From an uncultured Rikenella sp. (GTDB lineage: Bacteria; Bacteroidota; Bacteroidia; Bacteroidales; Rikenellaceae): a stretch of 10,532 nucleotides of DNA. Below are positions 1 to 6,978 of this stretch, piece after piece. How positions within the stretch are numbered: the first letter of the stretch is position 1; each line of letters begins with the position of its first letter. The translations under genes and the position numbers were made by a program. Where the stretch lies: contig CAJTNK010000067.1 of NCBI GenBank assembly GCA_910577885.1, positions 1 through 10,532 on the forward strand, in the 5' to 3' direction. The notes under the pieces are model-generated. The model was not told where the DNA came from. It ran no database searches and saw only the letters and a program-made list of their open reading frames with translations.

Positions 1-30
1 CTCGAAACAAGCTGTGTCTACCCGGATAAA

Positions 31-65
31 GGCCGGCCGCCGTGACGCGAACGCGGCGGCCGGCC
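31..65. repeat. GC-rich 12-bp hairpin
   Basis: GGCCGGCCGCCG at 31-42 is perfectly complementary to 54-65, with an 11-nt loop. Read on the minus strand it is followed by only TTTATCC, so it is at best a weak second terminator behind lysC; read on the plus strand no T-run follows. Two smaller hairpins lie just after it (71-84, 5-bp stem with TACT loop; 93-107, 6-bp stem with TTC loop). No gene is recognisable in 1-166, and nothing can be said of 1-30. The cluster could be the edge of another intergenic element cut by the window start. Confidence 0.5.
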
Positions 66-109
66 GGGCCCCGCGTACTCGCGGTGAGCGGGCGAAACTT
101 CGTTTCGCT

Positions 110-170
110 GAGGCCTGACGGAAGAGAAAATCCACCAAAGAGGCCTAACGACCGAAAACCACCCCCAAAA
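110..170. repeat. Imperfect 30-nt tandem repeat
   Basis: GAGGCCTGACG at 110-120 recurs as GAGGCCTAACG at 140-150. The A/C-rich stretches after each copy are loosely similar, giving a period of 30 nt. It lies in non-coding DNA beyond the lysC terminator. It may be chance; there are only two copies. Confidence 0.3.
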
Positions 171-179
171 ACACAGAAA

Positions 180-212
180 CCCCGCCCTCTCGCAAACATG
201 CCGAGGGCGGGG
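180..212 (-). terminator. Intrinsic terminator of lysC
   Basis: On the minus strand CCCCGCCCTC (212-203) pairs perfectly with GAGGGCGGGG (189-180) around a 13-nt loop. It is followed by TTTCTGTGTTTTT, a U-rich tail interrupted by three bases. It lies about 40 nt past the lysC stop codon, as expected for a rho-independent terminator of the lysC transcript. It is the only hairpin in the window that has both a long GC stem and a T-rich tail. Confidence 0.8.
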
Positions 213-251
213 CGATATTACACTCGTTATGACAGCCTCAAAAGCCAGGAA

Positions 252-1586
252 CTACCGACAGCATCCCGAATCGAACAACCGATCGTTGAGTGCCTGGAGA
301 GTCTGTTTTTTGTGTTCGGTAGCCACGAGAATCGCCATACTCCGATGGTTCGCCCCGTAGGAGATCATTTTGAGCGGCACCTCGCGGACCCCGTCGAAGA
401 TACGCGCCGCAAGCCCTACATGCTGGTAATCGATGCAGCCCACGATGCAGACGATCGTGTTGTCGCGCTCGACCTCGACCGTCCCGAACGGACTGAGTTC
501 GCGAATGATTTCGTCCAAATGGCACGTGCTGTCGATCGTGAGCGACACCTCGACCTCCGAAGTCGTAATCATGTCGACCGGCGTGCGGTACTTCTCGAAC
601 ACCTCGAACACCTTCCGCAAAAAACCGTAGGCCATCAGCATCCGCGCCGAAGCGATCCGAACCACCGTAATCCCGTCCTTGGCCGCAATGGCGTGAAAAT
701 CCATCGCATTGTCCTCCGCATCCGAGATCAACGTCCCCTCGGCCTGCGGCTCCATACTGTTCTTCAACCGCACGTTGATCCCCGCCTCCTTGCACGGCTG
801 AATGGTCGCCGGGTGCAAGATCTTGGCACCGAAATAAGCCAGTTCGGCCGCCTCGTCGAAGCTCATCCGACGGATCGGGAACGTACGCTCCACCACCCGC
901 GGATCGTTGTTGTGCATGCCGTCGATGTCGGTCCAGATCTGCACCTCGTCCGACCCGATCGCCACCCCCATCAACGCCGCACTGTAGTCGCTCCCGCCAC
1001 GGCCCAGGTTGCTGACCTGCCCCGCCGCGTCGGTGCAGATGAACCCCTGCGCGATGTAGTAAATCTCCGCATCGGTCTGCGTCACGAGCCGCGTCAACTC
1101 GCCGCTCAGGCGCCCGGTATCGGGTTTTCCCTCCGGGTCCGTATGCATGAACTCCGGCGAAGTCAACAACACCGCCCGATACCCCAGCTCCTGCATGTGG
1201 AAGCAGAAAATCGCACTCGTGAGCAACTCGCCCTGTGCCAGGATCAACTTATCGGACACCTCGCCGCGATAGGTAAAAGTCTCGTTGGCAATCAACGCCA
1301 ACGTCTCCTCCATCCGGTCGCGAGCCGCCGGACGGCAGTCGCCCAACAGTTCGTCGATGCAGGTCGAATACTTCTCGCGCAGCATCTCGACCGTCTCCCT
1401 CACGGTCTCCCGATCTCCGCCCCGCGCCGCGCCCGAGATCCGCACCAGCGCATCCGTGGTCCCCGACATCGCTGACAGCACCGTTAACCGAGCCCCCTCC
1501 GAAACGACGATATCGGCCACCCGCCGCATATTGGCCGCCGAACCGACCGACGTACCCCCGAATTTCAGTGTTTTTATCATCCCCAT
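252..1586 (-). CDS. lysC: Aspartate kinase, LysC type
   Basis: A 444-residue monofunctional aspartokinase that phosphorylates L-aspartate with ATP, the first step toward lysine, diaminopimelate, threonine and methionine; cytosolic. Visible motifs are the N-terminal KFGGTSVG (8-15), GRGGSDYSA (195-203), WTDIDG (218-223) with DPR (228-230), and FGAKILHP (252-259). Two ACT domains follow (about 305-370 and 378-444). The first contains VDMITTSEVEVSLT (337-350), almost the E. coli LysC lysine pocket. M316, G321, T342 and T350 match E. coli positions where feedback-resistant changes are known (M318, G323, T344, T352), so lysine inhibition is likely. E. coli S321 is alanine here. Length is close to E. 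coli LysC (449). No homoserine dehydrogenase domain is fused. The start could also be M3 at 1580; neither has a Shine-Dalgarno site. It is transcribed divergently from the ACT-like gene and ends before a terminator at 180-212. Confidence 0.96.
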   Translation of the reverse strand: MGMIKTLKFGGTSVGSAANMRRVADIVVSEGARLTVLSAMSGTTDALVRISGAARGGDRETVRETVEMLREKYSTCIDELLGDCRPAARDRMEETLALIANETFTYRGEVSDKLILAQGELLTSAIFCFHMQELGYRAVLLTSPEFMHTDPEGKPDTGRLSGELTRLVTQTDAEIYYIAQGFICTDAAGQVSNLGRGGSDYSAALMGVAIGSDEVQIWTDIDGMHNNDPRVVERTFPIRRMSFDEAAELAYFGAKILHPATIQPCKEAGINVRLKNSMEPQAEGTLISDAEDNAMDFHAIAAKDGITVVRIASARMLMAYGFLRKVFEVFEKYRTPVDMITTSEVEVSLTIDSTCHLDEIIRELSPFGTVEVERDNTIVCIVGCIDYQHVGLAARIFDGVREVPLKMISYGANHRSMAILVATEHKKQTLQALNDRLFDSGCCR

Positions 1587-1611
1587 GACGTTAAATTACA
1601 AACAAAACGTT

Positions 1612-1619
1612 TATTTTTG
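1612..1619 (+). promoter_or_regulatory. Possible -7 box for the ACT-like gene
   Basis: TATTTTTG matches the Bacteroidota -7 consensus TAnnTTTG. A start site near 1626 would leave a leader of about 98 nt before the ATG at 1724. No good TTTG-like -33 box is visible 19 nt upstream. It is a mirror copy of the minus-strand box at 1648-1655, so one of the pair may be accidental. Confidence 0.35.
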
Positions 1620-1647
1620 CCCCGTACCCCCCCTCTCACACGCGTTG

Positions 1648-1655
1648 CAAAAATA
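1648..1655 (-). promoter_or_regulatory. Probable -7 box of lysC
   Basis: On the minus strand 1655-1648 reads TATTTTTG, matching the Bacteroidota -7 consensus TAnnTTTG. A weak TTAG lies 19 nt upstream in the -33 position. Transcription would begin near 1641, giving a leader of about 55 nt before the lysC ATG at 1586. Confidence 0.45.
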
Positions 1656-1723
1656 CACAAACCGGTCTACCTCCCTAACCGAGCGGCCGAAATTGTGCGA
1701 AAATCCGGAAAATTGTTAAAATC

Positions 1724-2392
1724 ATGACAAGCATCCCCACCGTCGTCGAAGAGATCATCAAAAAGAAACCCTTCCTGGAGAGCGCCCTGATCGAAGGTCT
1801 CGTGAACCTCTCGGCCCTGGCGCGCAAGCTGAAACCCGAGGTCGAGAAACAGGCCGGAAGGACGGTCAACGACGGCGCCATCATCATGGCGCTCAACCGC
1901 CTGGTCCCCCGTCTGGAACTCCTCTCGAACGTGAAGTTCCAAAAAGTGATCGAGAAGATCGGCGACATCGTCGTACGGTCGAACCTCGCCGACCTCACCT
2001 ACCAAAACTCGCGATCGCTCGTCGGCTGCCAAGCCCAGCTGCTCGACCACGTCCTACGCACCAAAGACGCCTTCTGCACCTTCTCGCAAGGCGTCGGCGA
2101 AACGGCCATCGTACTCAGCAGCACCCTCGCACCCGTAGCCCAAGAGATCTTCCGAAACGAACGACAAATCGCACAAGCCACCTCCCTCTCATCCATCACC
2201 ATCAAACTACCGGCCGAAAACAGCATCTATCCCGGCGTCTACTACTACATCTTCAAAGAGCTCGCCTGGGACAACATCAACATGGTCGAACTCATCAGCA
2301 CCACCAACGAATTTACAGTCGTCGTTCACGACGACGATATCCACCGCGCCTTCTCCATCCTAATGGATGTCAAACGAGGCGCCGCCTTATAA
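1724..2392 (+). CDS. Stand-alone ACT-domain-like protein
   Basis: A 222-residue cytosolic protein with no signal peptide or membrane segment. Residues 1-70 are mainly helical (IIKKKPFLESALIEGLVNLS, then ALARKLKPEVEKQ) and could form a small DNA-binding or dimerisation domain. About 80-145 looks like a diverged ACT repeat: a first strand IGDIVVRS, a helix, then CTFSQGVGETAIVLSS, placed like VDMITTSEVEVSLT in LysC. About 156-222 is a clearer ACT repeat: SSITIKLPAENSIYPGVYYY, then INMVELISTTNEFTVVVHDDD and a final helix. ACT domains bind amino acids and act as regulatory modules. The tandem arrangement resembles the C-terminal half of aspartokinase, but no kinase motifs are present. Transcribed divergently from lysC, so sensing of an aspartate-family amino acid is a reasonable guess, not shown. 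The ATG at 1724 follows an A-rich stretch with no Shine-Dalgarno site. Last 50 codons keep plus-strand C excess. Confidence 0.8.
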   Translation: MTSIPTVVEEIIKKKPFLESALIEGLVNLSALARKLKPEVEKQAGRTVNDGAIIMALNRLVPRLELLSNVKFQKVIEKIGDIVVRSNLADLTYQNSRSLVGCQAQLLDHVLRTKDAFCTFSQGVGETAIVLSSTLAPVAQEIFRNERQIAQATSLSSITIKLPAENSIYPGVYYYIFKELAWDNINMVELISTTNEFTVVVHDDDIHRAFSILMDVKRGAAL

Positions 2393-2429
2393 ATATCATA
2401 CTATTATTACATATCCAATCATTGGCTAC

Positions 2430-2697
2430 AAGCCGGAACCGTACCTTTTCTGAAGAAAAGGTACCCAAAAGACTTTCAGATAGCATACGCTAAGCCTTAG
2501 GCTCCGCAGTCCTCACGGTTGTGGGTGGGGCTCTTTTAGGCGCGCTGAGGTTTAGCTCGCATTATGCGCGCCCAAAAAGAATCCCCACCCAAAGCACCGG
2601 GCTGACACGGCCAAAGCATCCCGTAGGGATGCGCTCTAAAGTTTTTTTGGTTCTTTTTGTTCACAAAAAGAACAGTACCCTCCTGTCGCTAAAGAAC
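2430..2697. repeat. Composite palindromic intergenic element 1
   Basis: Fills most of the 328-nt gap between the convergent 3' ends of the ACT-like gene and the glycoside-hydrolase-like gene. From outside in: a left 10-bp hairpin with TGAA loop (2441-2464); a linker CCAAAAGACTTTC; a small 4-bp hairpin (2481-2492); a central inverted repeat (2521-2545 with 2566-2590, GGGTGGGG against CCCCACCC and GGCGCGC against GCGCGCC, 20-nt loop); a 7-bp hairpin (2616-2632, GTA loop); a linker CTAAAGTTTTTTTGG complementary to the left one; a right 10-bp hairpin with TTCA loop (2650-2673); and an end ACAGTACCCTCCTGT (2674-2688). The whole is an imperfect palindrome. 2638-2676 is identical, reversed, to 39 nt of element 2, and 2657-2696 to 40 nt of element 3. 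Hairpins lack T-tails in either direction, so a simple intrinsic terminator is not obvious. CCAATCATTGG (2415-2425) just outside is a separate small palindrome. Confidence 0.85.
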
Positions 2698-2720
2698 GGA
2701 TATACAAAAATAGTACGGAA

Positions 2721-5366
2721 TTATTCGACGATGACTTCATCGCAGAAGAGCCACGCATCGTCCGTGCTGTGCCAGGCCGGCATGCGGCCATGACCGCGTG
2801 CGATCACCTTGATGTAGCGGGCCGGACGACCGATGGCGTCGCGAACGACCGGGACTTTGTAGGTCGGTTCGTCGCGAGCCTCTCCCAAGTCGATGACCCC
2901 GAGTGATTCGTAAGCCACTCCATCGGTCGAGAGGAGGTACTCCACCGAGAGCGGCGGCACGATCCAGTCGCTTTTGGAGTGGAGGTACTGCGACGTTATG
3001 CGCGTCACCGGAGTCAGCGCCCCCAGATCGATCACCGCTTCGAGGTCGTTGCCGATAAACCCCTGCCAGGCCGGGTCCGTAAAGCGCAGCGCGCCGACCC
3101 GTCCATCCGTCAACGCCCCGTCGCCGCCACCCGAGTATTTCGTATAGGGTTTCACGTAAGAGACCTTCGCCCCCAACGCCTTGTGAGCCGCCACCTGCTG
3201 TTCCGTAACGCCGTAGCTGCGTCCGTCCGGGCCGAAGACACGCGCCTTGACGACCCGTACGTCGCTGATTTTCACCGGCTCCGTATAGACCGCCGACTCC
3301 GGCGTCGGTTCCGACCCGTCCAGCGTGTAGCGAACCACGCCGCCCAGAATATGGTTGTTCATCGTCACGCGGAAACTCCGCGGATCCGCCTCGTCCTGTG
3401 CCACGGCGAAGTCCATGTCCGGCACCACCTCCACCAGGTCGAACCACGCCGTACCGGCCGTCAGCAGCTCCAACGACGAGTTCAGGTACCGAGCCTCGCT
3501 CGCCGCCCGGGTATAGGTGGCGCTGAGTTCGTACTTCGTCCACCGTTCCGTGAGCTCGAACTCCTGCGAGGCGATGTTCCCCAGATTGAGCCGAAAGAGC
3601 ATCTTCTCGCCCTTTTTAAGGCGCCTCACAGAGGCCTCCGAAGCCCGCGCCCACACGGTCATGATATAGCTCTTGCCGAGCTGCAGCGGCAGCGGATAGA
3701 AACTAACGGCCGCACCCAGTCCCTCTTTCGGGGTCGCCAGCCGCAACGAGTGGCCCCCGTGATACGCCGTCCGCGAGTCGATCGCATACGTTGCTCCGCG
3801 ATCTTTCCCCGCCCGGCCGTACACCGCCGCCGGCACATTCCCCGACACGCTGTACTGCCATTCGAAACTCGGGTCGAGCAGCAGGTTGCTCCCGCTGGCC
3901 GGCCGATGGTCGCCGGCATAGGCCCGCTCCGTCGCCGGATCGTCGAACAACCGCAAAACCTGCACCCCGAACGGCGCCAACGTCCCGTCGATCGTCCCGT
4001 TCACCACCTCCCGCACACTATTATCCCCCATGTCGTACGCCCGACCGTTGAAAGCCTTATCGCCCGGCAATACCAGCTTGTAAGCCATCGCCTTCGGCTC
4101 CGGATTCAGCACCACCACCGCCCGCTGCGCGCCGAGCGTATAGGTCCGAGCATACAACGTCCGGTCGCCGATCACACGCGGAGTCCGCTCCGTGCCCCGC
4201 TCGAAAAACGGAGTCAACTCCTGAATCTCGCGACAAGCCTTCGCATAGGTCTCCCACATATACTGATTCTTCGGAAAACCGTTCAGCCCATGGCGAATAA
4301 ACGCCTGAAACCCTCTGGCCCCCTCCAAAGCCGCCCCCCAGGTCATCATCCGGATCTCGGCCGGCGTGGGCTCGCGCGACCAGAACTCCGCACCGCCGAA
4401 AGTCTGCGGCACATACCAGATCGATTTCTCGTACTGCAACTCCTCGCGAAGCCCCCGAATCGTACCGATCACATCCGCCGCCGACGAGTTCGGCACCGGA
4501 TAGGTATCCGCCATGATAATGTCGCACGACGCGGCATAATGCCGCCCCGGACCCGCCGACATAATCACCAGCGTAATCGGATGGTACGGATCCTCGGCCC
4601 GGATAATGTCATAAATCTCTTCCAACGTCTCGGCCGAAATGCCCTGCCCCTCCGGCTCGTCGGCCACGTACCACGACAGGATGGCCGGATGGTCCTTCAG
4701 AGCACGGATCTCCTCCCGCAGCAGCTCCATCTTCCGGGCCTTGTCCGTGGCCGCCGCCTTCGCGCCGCCGCCACCCCCGGCAATACTCAAAAGGTTGTAG
4801 TTCACCCGCATCCCCAACTGCGCCGCCCGATCGAGGTACGCGATCCGCTCGCGCCGCGGCTGACGACCGATGTTCTGATACGGCGAGAGGAGGTTCATCC
4901 CCCGCACCACCTCCTCTTCGGGCAGCGTCGGCTGCACCGGCGAGTAGCAATAAAAACCGGTCGGCACGATCGGCAAACCGCCGCTGCGGACCACCCCGGT
5001 CAGATAGTCGATCTGCACCCCGTTGTCCTTGTACGGCAACCGCGTCAGCCGCACCCGGTACGTGCTGTCGCCGACCCGGATCTTCAGCAGATTATCCCCC
5101 TGCTCGAGTGCCGCCAGCGGCAGGGTGTACGTGAGCGGCGTGCGTCGGGTGAGCTTCAGCGGAGCATCGCTCCCCTCCAGCACCGCCCGACCGGGCGCAA
5201 CGTCGCCGGTAATAATCACCGAAGCCACCGTGTCGCGCTCCGTAAAATAGTTCATCCGCGGCTGTACCTTGACGCCCCCCGGTGCAGCCGACACCACGCC
5301 GGTGGCAAGCGCCAGCCCGATCAACGGCAGCACCAAGCCGACGAAACTCTTTCTTCCTACTATCAT
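2721..5366 (-). CDS. Secreted glycoside hydrolase-like multidomain protein
   Basis: 881 residues. A signal peptide (1-27, hydrophobic core after MIVGRKS, likely cleavage VSA/AP, no lipobox Cys) sends it to the periplasm or beyond. A beta-rich N-terminal region (30-112) precedes a probable TIM barrel (about 120-390) with LPIVPTGFYCY (131-141), HPAILSWYVADEPEG (226-240), IIMADTYPV (283-291) and WYVPQTFGG (317-325). D236-E237 sit where clan GH-A-type enzymes keep the acid/base Glu at the end of strand 4. I see no convincing nucleophile Glu near strand 7 (GARGFQAFIRHG, 349-360). Then a small beta domain (395-475), a CBM4/9-like jelly roll (492-650), a chitobiase C-terminal-like domain (YTLDGSEPT, 680-688) and an F5/8-type C (discoidin-like) domain (735-881). 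The family and substrate are not assigned. Starts 53 nt after lysA on the same strand with no promoter box in between, so co-transcription is likely. GGGGG (197-201) in the barrel is odd. Confidence 0.85.
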   Translation of the reverse strand: MIVGRKSFVGLVLPLIGLALATGVVSAAPGGVKVQPRMNYFTERDTVASVIITGDVAPGRAVLEGSDAPLKLTRRTPLTYTLPLAALEQGDNLLKIRVGDSTYRVRLTRLPYKDNGVQIDYLTGVVRSGGLPIVPTGFYCYSPVQPTLPEEEVVRGMNLLSPYQNIGRQPRRERIAYLDRAAQLGMRVNYNLLSIAGGGGGAKAAATDKARKMELLREEIRALKDHPAILSWYVADEPEGQGISAETLEEIYDIIRAEDPYHPITLVIMSAGPGRHYAASCDIIMADTYPVPNSSAADVIGTIRGLREELQYEKSIWYVPQTFGGAEFWSREPTPAEIRMMTWGAALEGARGFQAFIRHGLNGFPKNQYMWETYAKACREIQELTPFFERGTERTPRVIGDRTLYARTYTLGAQRAVVVLNPEPKAMAYKLVLPGDKAFNGRAYDMGDNSVREVVNGTIDGTLAPFGVQVLRLFDDPATERAYAGDHRPASGSNLLLDPSFEWQYSVSGNVPAAVYGRAGKDRGATYAIDSRTAYHGGHSLRLATPKEGLGAAVSFYPLPLQLGKSYIMTVWARASEASVRRLKKGEKMLFRLNLGNIASQEFELTERWTKYELSATYTRAASEARYLNSSLELLTAGTAWFDLVEVVPDMDFAVAQDEADPRSFRVTMNNHILGGVVRYTLDGSEPTPESAVYTEPVKISDVRVVKARVFGPDGRSYGVTEQQVAAHKALGAKVSYVKPYTKYSGGGDGALTDGRVGALRFTDPAWQGFIGNDLEAVIDLGALTPVTRITSQYLHSKSDWIVPPLSVEYLLSTDGVAYESLGVIDLGEARDEPTYKVPVVRDAIGRPARYIKVIARGHGRMPAWHSTDDAWLFCDEVIVE

Positions 5367-5419
5367 GATTCTTTGTGTTGGGTTAGTTTCTCACCAAAAA
5401 CAGCGCGACGCTCGGAAGC

Positions 5420-6619
5420 CTACACCGACCGATCCTCATCGCCAAAATAGCTCGGCGCAATGGGTCGCATATTGTAGTTGGAAGCCATGATACTCCCGTA
5501 AGCCCCCGTCGATCGGATCGCCAGCAGGTCGCCGCGGTACGTCTCCGGAAACTCGAGATCCCGCACAAAAACGTCCGACGACTCGCAAATCGGCCCGGCG
5601 ATCGAATAAACTCCCATCGGTCGAGCCGACACCCCCGTCGCCACAGCCGCCGTGAGGTTTTCGATCCTGTGGTGCGCCCCGTACAAGGCCGGCCGAATGA
5701 GCTCCGTCATCCCCGCATCCACAATCGCGAACTTCGCCCCGCCCGCCGTAGTCTTCGTGTACAAGACCCGTGTCAACAGCTCGCCGCACTGCGCCACGAT
5801 CGACCGTCCCAGCTCGAAATGGACCGTCTGCCCCGGCCGAACCCGCAGATGCTCGTGGAACATCCGGAAATACCCCGCAAAATCCGGTACCGGCTCTCCG
5901 TCCGGATCGTTGTAGTCAATCCCCAAACCGCCCCCCATGTTCAAGTGCCGGAGTTCGACACCCCGCTCCTCGAACCAAGCCGCAATCTCGTTCACCCGAT
6001 CGGCCAGCTCGCCGAACGAGGCCAAATTCCGGATCTGCGACCCGATGTGGAAATGCAACCCGACGATCCGAATATGGTTCAAACCGGGCAACTTGCTCAA
6101 CGCCTGTTCGATCTCGGTATACGAGATACCGAACTTGCTCTCGGCCTGTCCCGTGGAAATATACCGGTGCGTCTCAGGCCGCACATCGGGGTTGATCCGC
6201 AGCGCGACATTCACGCTCCGCCCCAACTCCGCAGCCAGCGAGTCGATCACCTCCAACTCCTCGAGCGACTCGCAGTTGAAAGCGAAAATTCCGGCCTCGA
6301 TCGCCGTCCGAATCTCGTGGTCGCTCTTCCCCACCCCCGCAAAAACGATCTTATCCGGCGAAAAACCGTTCTCCACCGCACAAGCCACCTCATACCCGCT
6401 CACACAATCCGCCCCAAGACCCGCCCGCTGAATCTCGCCCAAAATCCGAGGTTCGACATTCGCCTTCATCGCATAATGAACGCAATACCCATACCGACCC
6501 GCCTCGGTCATCACCGTCGACAAGGTCCGCCGCAACAGCTCTATGTCGTAGTAGTAAAACGGGGTCGCCGGAACACCAAACTGCTCCCCACTCCCCATCG
6601 ACAAAACATATCGTCCCAT
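5420..6619 (-). CDS. lysA: Diaminopimelate decarboxylase
   Basis: PLP-dependent, fold-type III decarboxylase that converts meso-diaminopimelate to L-lysine and CO2, the last step of lysine synthesis; cytosolic, usually a dimer. In numbering from the upstream ATG at 6640 the PLP-binding lysine is K59 in HYAMKAN, the barrel has HFHIGSQ (196-202) and the phosphate-binding GGGLG (236-240), ELGRS (276-280) takes the place of EPGR, and the C-terminal domain has CESSD (352-356), TGAYG (378-382) and NYNMRP (388-393). All expected catalytic residues are present. I place the start at 6619 (399 residues): the seven extra N-terminal residues MIIIKRI fit the family poorly, and AAAGAGA precedes this ATG. 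The start at 6640 gives 406 residues and cannot be excluded. No TAnnTTTG box is seen upstream; element 2 begins about 25 nt from 6640. The downstream gene follows after 53 nt. Confidence 0.96.
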   Translation of the reverse strand: MGRYVLSMGSGEQFGVPATPFYYYDIELLRRTLSTVMTEAGRYGYCVHYAMKANVEPRILGEIQRAGLGADCVSGYEVACAVENGFSPDKIVFAGVGKSDHEIRTAIEAGIFAFNCESLEELEVIDSLAAELGRSVNVALRINPDVRPETHRYISTGQAESKFGISYTEIEQALSKLPGLNHIRIVGLHFHIGSQIRNLASFGELADRVNEIAAWFEERGVELRHLNMGGGLGIDYNDPDGEPVPDFAGYFRMFHEHLRVRPGQTVHFELGRSIVAQCGELLTRVLYTKTTAGGAKFAIVDAGMTELIRPALYGAHHRIENLTAAVATGVSARPMGVYSIAGPICESSDVFVRDLEFPETYRGDLLAIRSTGAYGSIMASNYNMRPIAPSYFGDEDRSV

Positions 6620-6663
6620 AATTCTCTTTATAATAATCATTTATTCTTATCGGCTATATTTGT

Positions 6664-6953
6664 AGTCGGCAGGAACTGTTCTTTTTGTGAACAAAAAGAA
6701 CCAAAAAAACTTTCGAGGATGCTTGCGCATCCTAACTCTATCTCGGTACAATACTCTACCGACTGTGGGTCGGGGTTCTCCGGGGGCGCAAAATCTTTGC
6801 TCTGCATCATGCGCCCCCGGAAGAATCCCCGGCCCACGAACGAGCCGAGAACCTTGTGACCCGGATGGCTTTAAAGTGCGACAGCACTTTCGGAAGTTCT
6901 TTGGGTCCCTTTCTTTCAAGAAAGGGACAGTACCCTCCTGTTACTCAAAGAAC
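6664..6953. repeat. Composite palindromic intergenic element 2
   Basis: Fills the 338-nt gap between ileS and lysA. Same plan as element 1, more regular: left 10-bp hairpin with TGAA loop (6678-6701); linker CCAAAAAAACTTTCG; 7-bp hairpin AGGATGC/GCATCCT (6716-6733); a central inverted repeat of about 26 bp (6765-6790 with 6810-6837) with a 19-nt loop; 7-bp hairpin AAAGTGC/GCACTTT (6873-6890); right 10-bp hairpin with TTCA loop (6905-6928); and the end ACAGTACCCTCCTGT (6927-6941) followed by an AAAGAAC-type tail. The right outer stem (GTCCCTTTCT) differs from the left (GTTCTTTTTG) on both sides, so pairing is kept by paired changes. Open frames across it on both strands give similar arginine-rich peptides, as a palindrome must, and are not treated as genes. 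Confidence 0.87.
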
Positions 6954-6978
6954 AGCCAATAACAATAAACGATTGATA

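Noticed and set aside
42..1475. Long plus-strand frame opposite lysC (477 codons)
   Set aside because: Arg/His/Pro-rich composition typical of the antisense of a high-GC gene; lysC on the other strand has all family motifs.
1587..1723. Lysine riboswitch or leader attenuator upstream of lysC
   Set aside because: The leader is short (about 55 nt from the likely start) and has no long stem, terminator or lysine-rich leader peptide.
2441..2464. Outer hairpin of element 1 as terminator of the ACT-like gene
   Set aside because: A perfect 10-bp stem 50 nt past the stop codon, but followed by CCAAAAG rather than a T-run, so not a canonical intrinsic terminator.
2521..2793. Plus-strand frame of 90 codons across element 1
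   Set aside because: It covers the repeat and runs into the antisense of the 3' end of the glycoside-hydrolase-like gene; no family resemblance.
5396..5412. Terminator-like hairpin between lysA and the next gene (AGCG/CGCT stem, TCG loop, T5 tail on minus)
   Set aside because: The stem is only 4 bp; too weak to call a terminator, though it could reduce read-through slightly.
6655..6662. TATATTTG, a TAnnTTTG match on the plus strand upstream of lysA
   Set aside because: It points into element 2 and away from lysA, has no -33 partner and no gene follows it on that strand.
6647..6962. Open frames on both strands across element 2 (90-91 codons)
   Set aside because: They run through the palindromic repeat, give similar peptides on the two strands because of the symmetry, and lack any recognised domain. 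They are best seen as by-products of the repeat.
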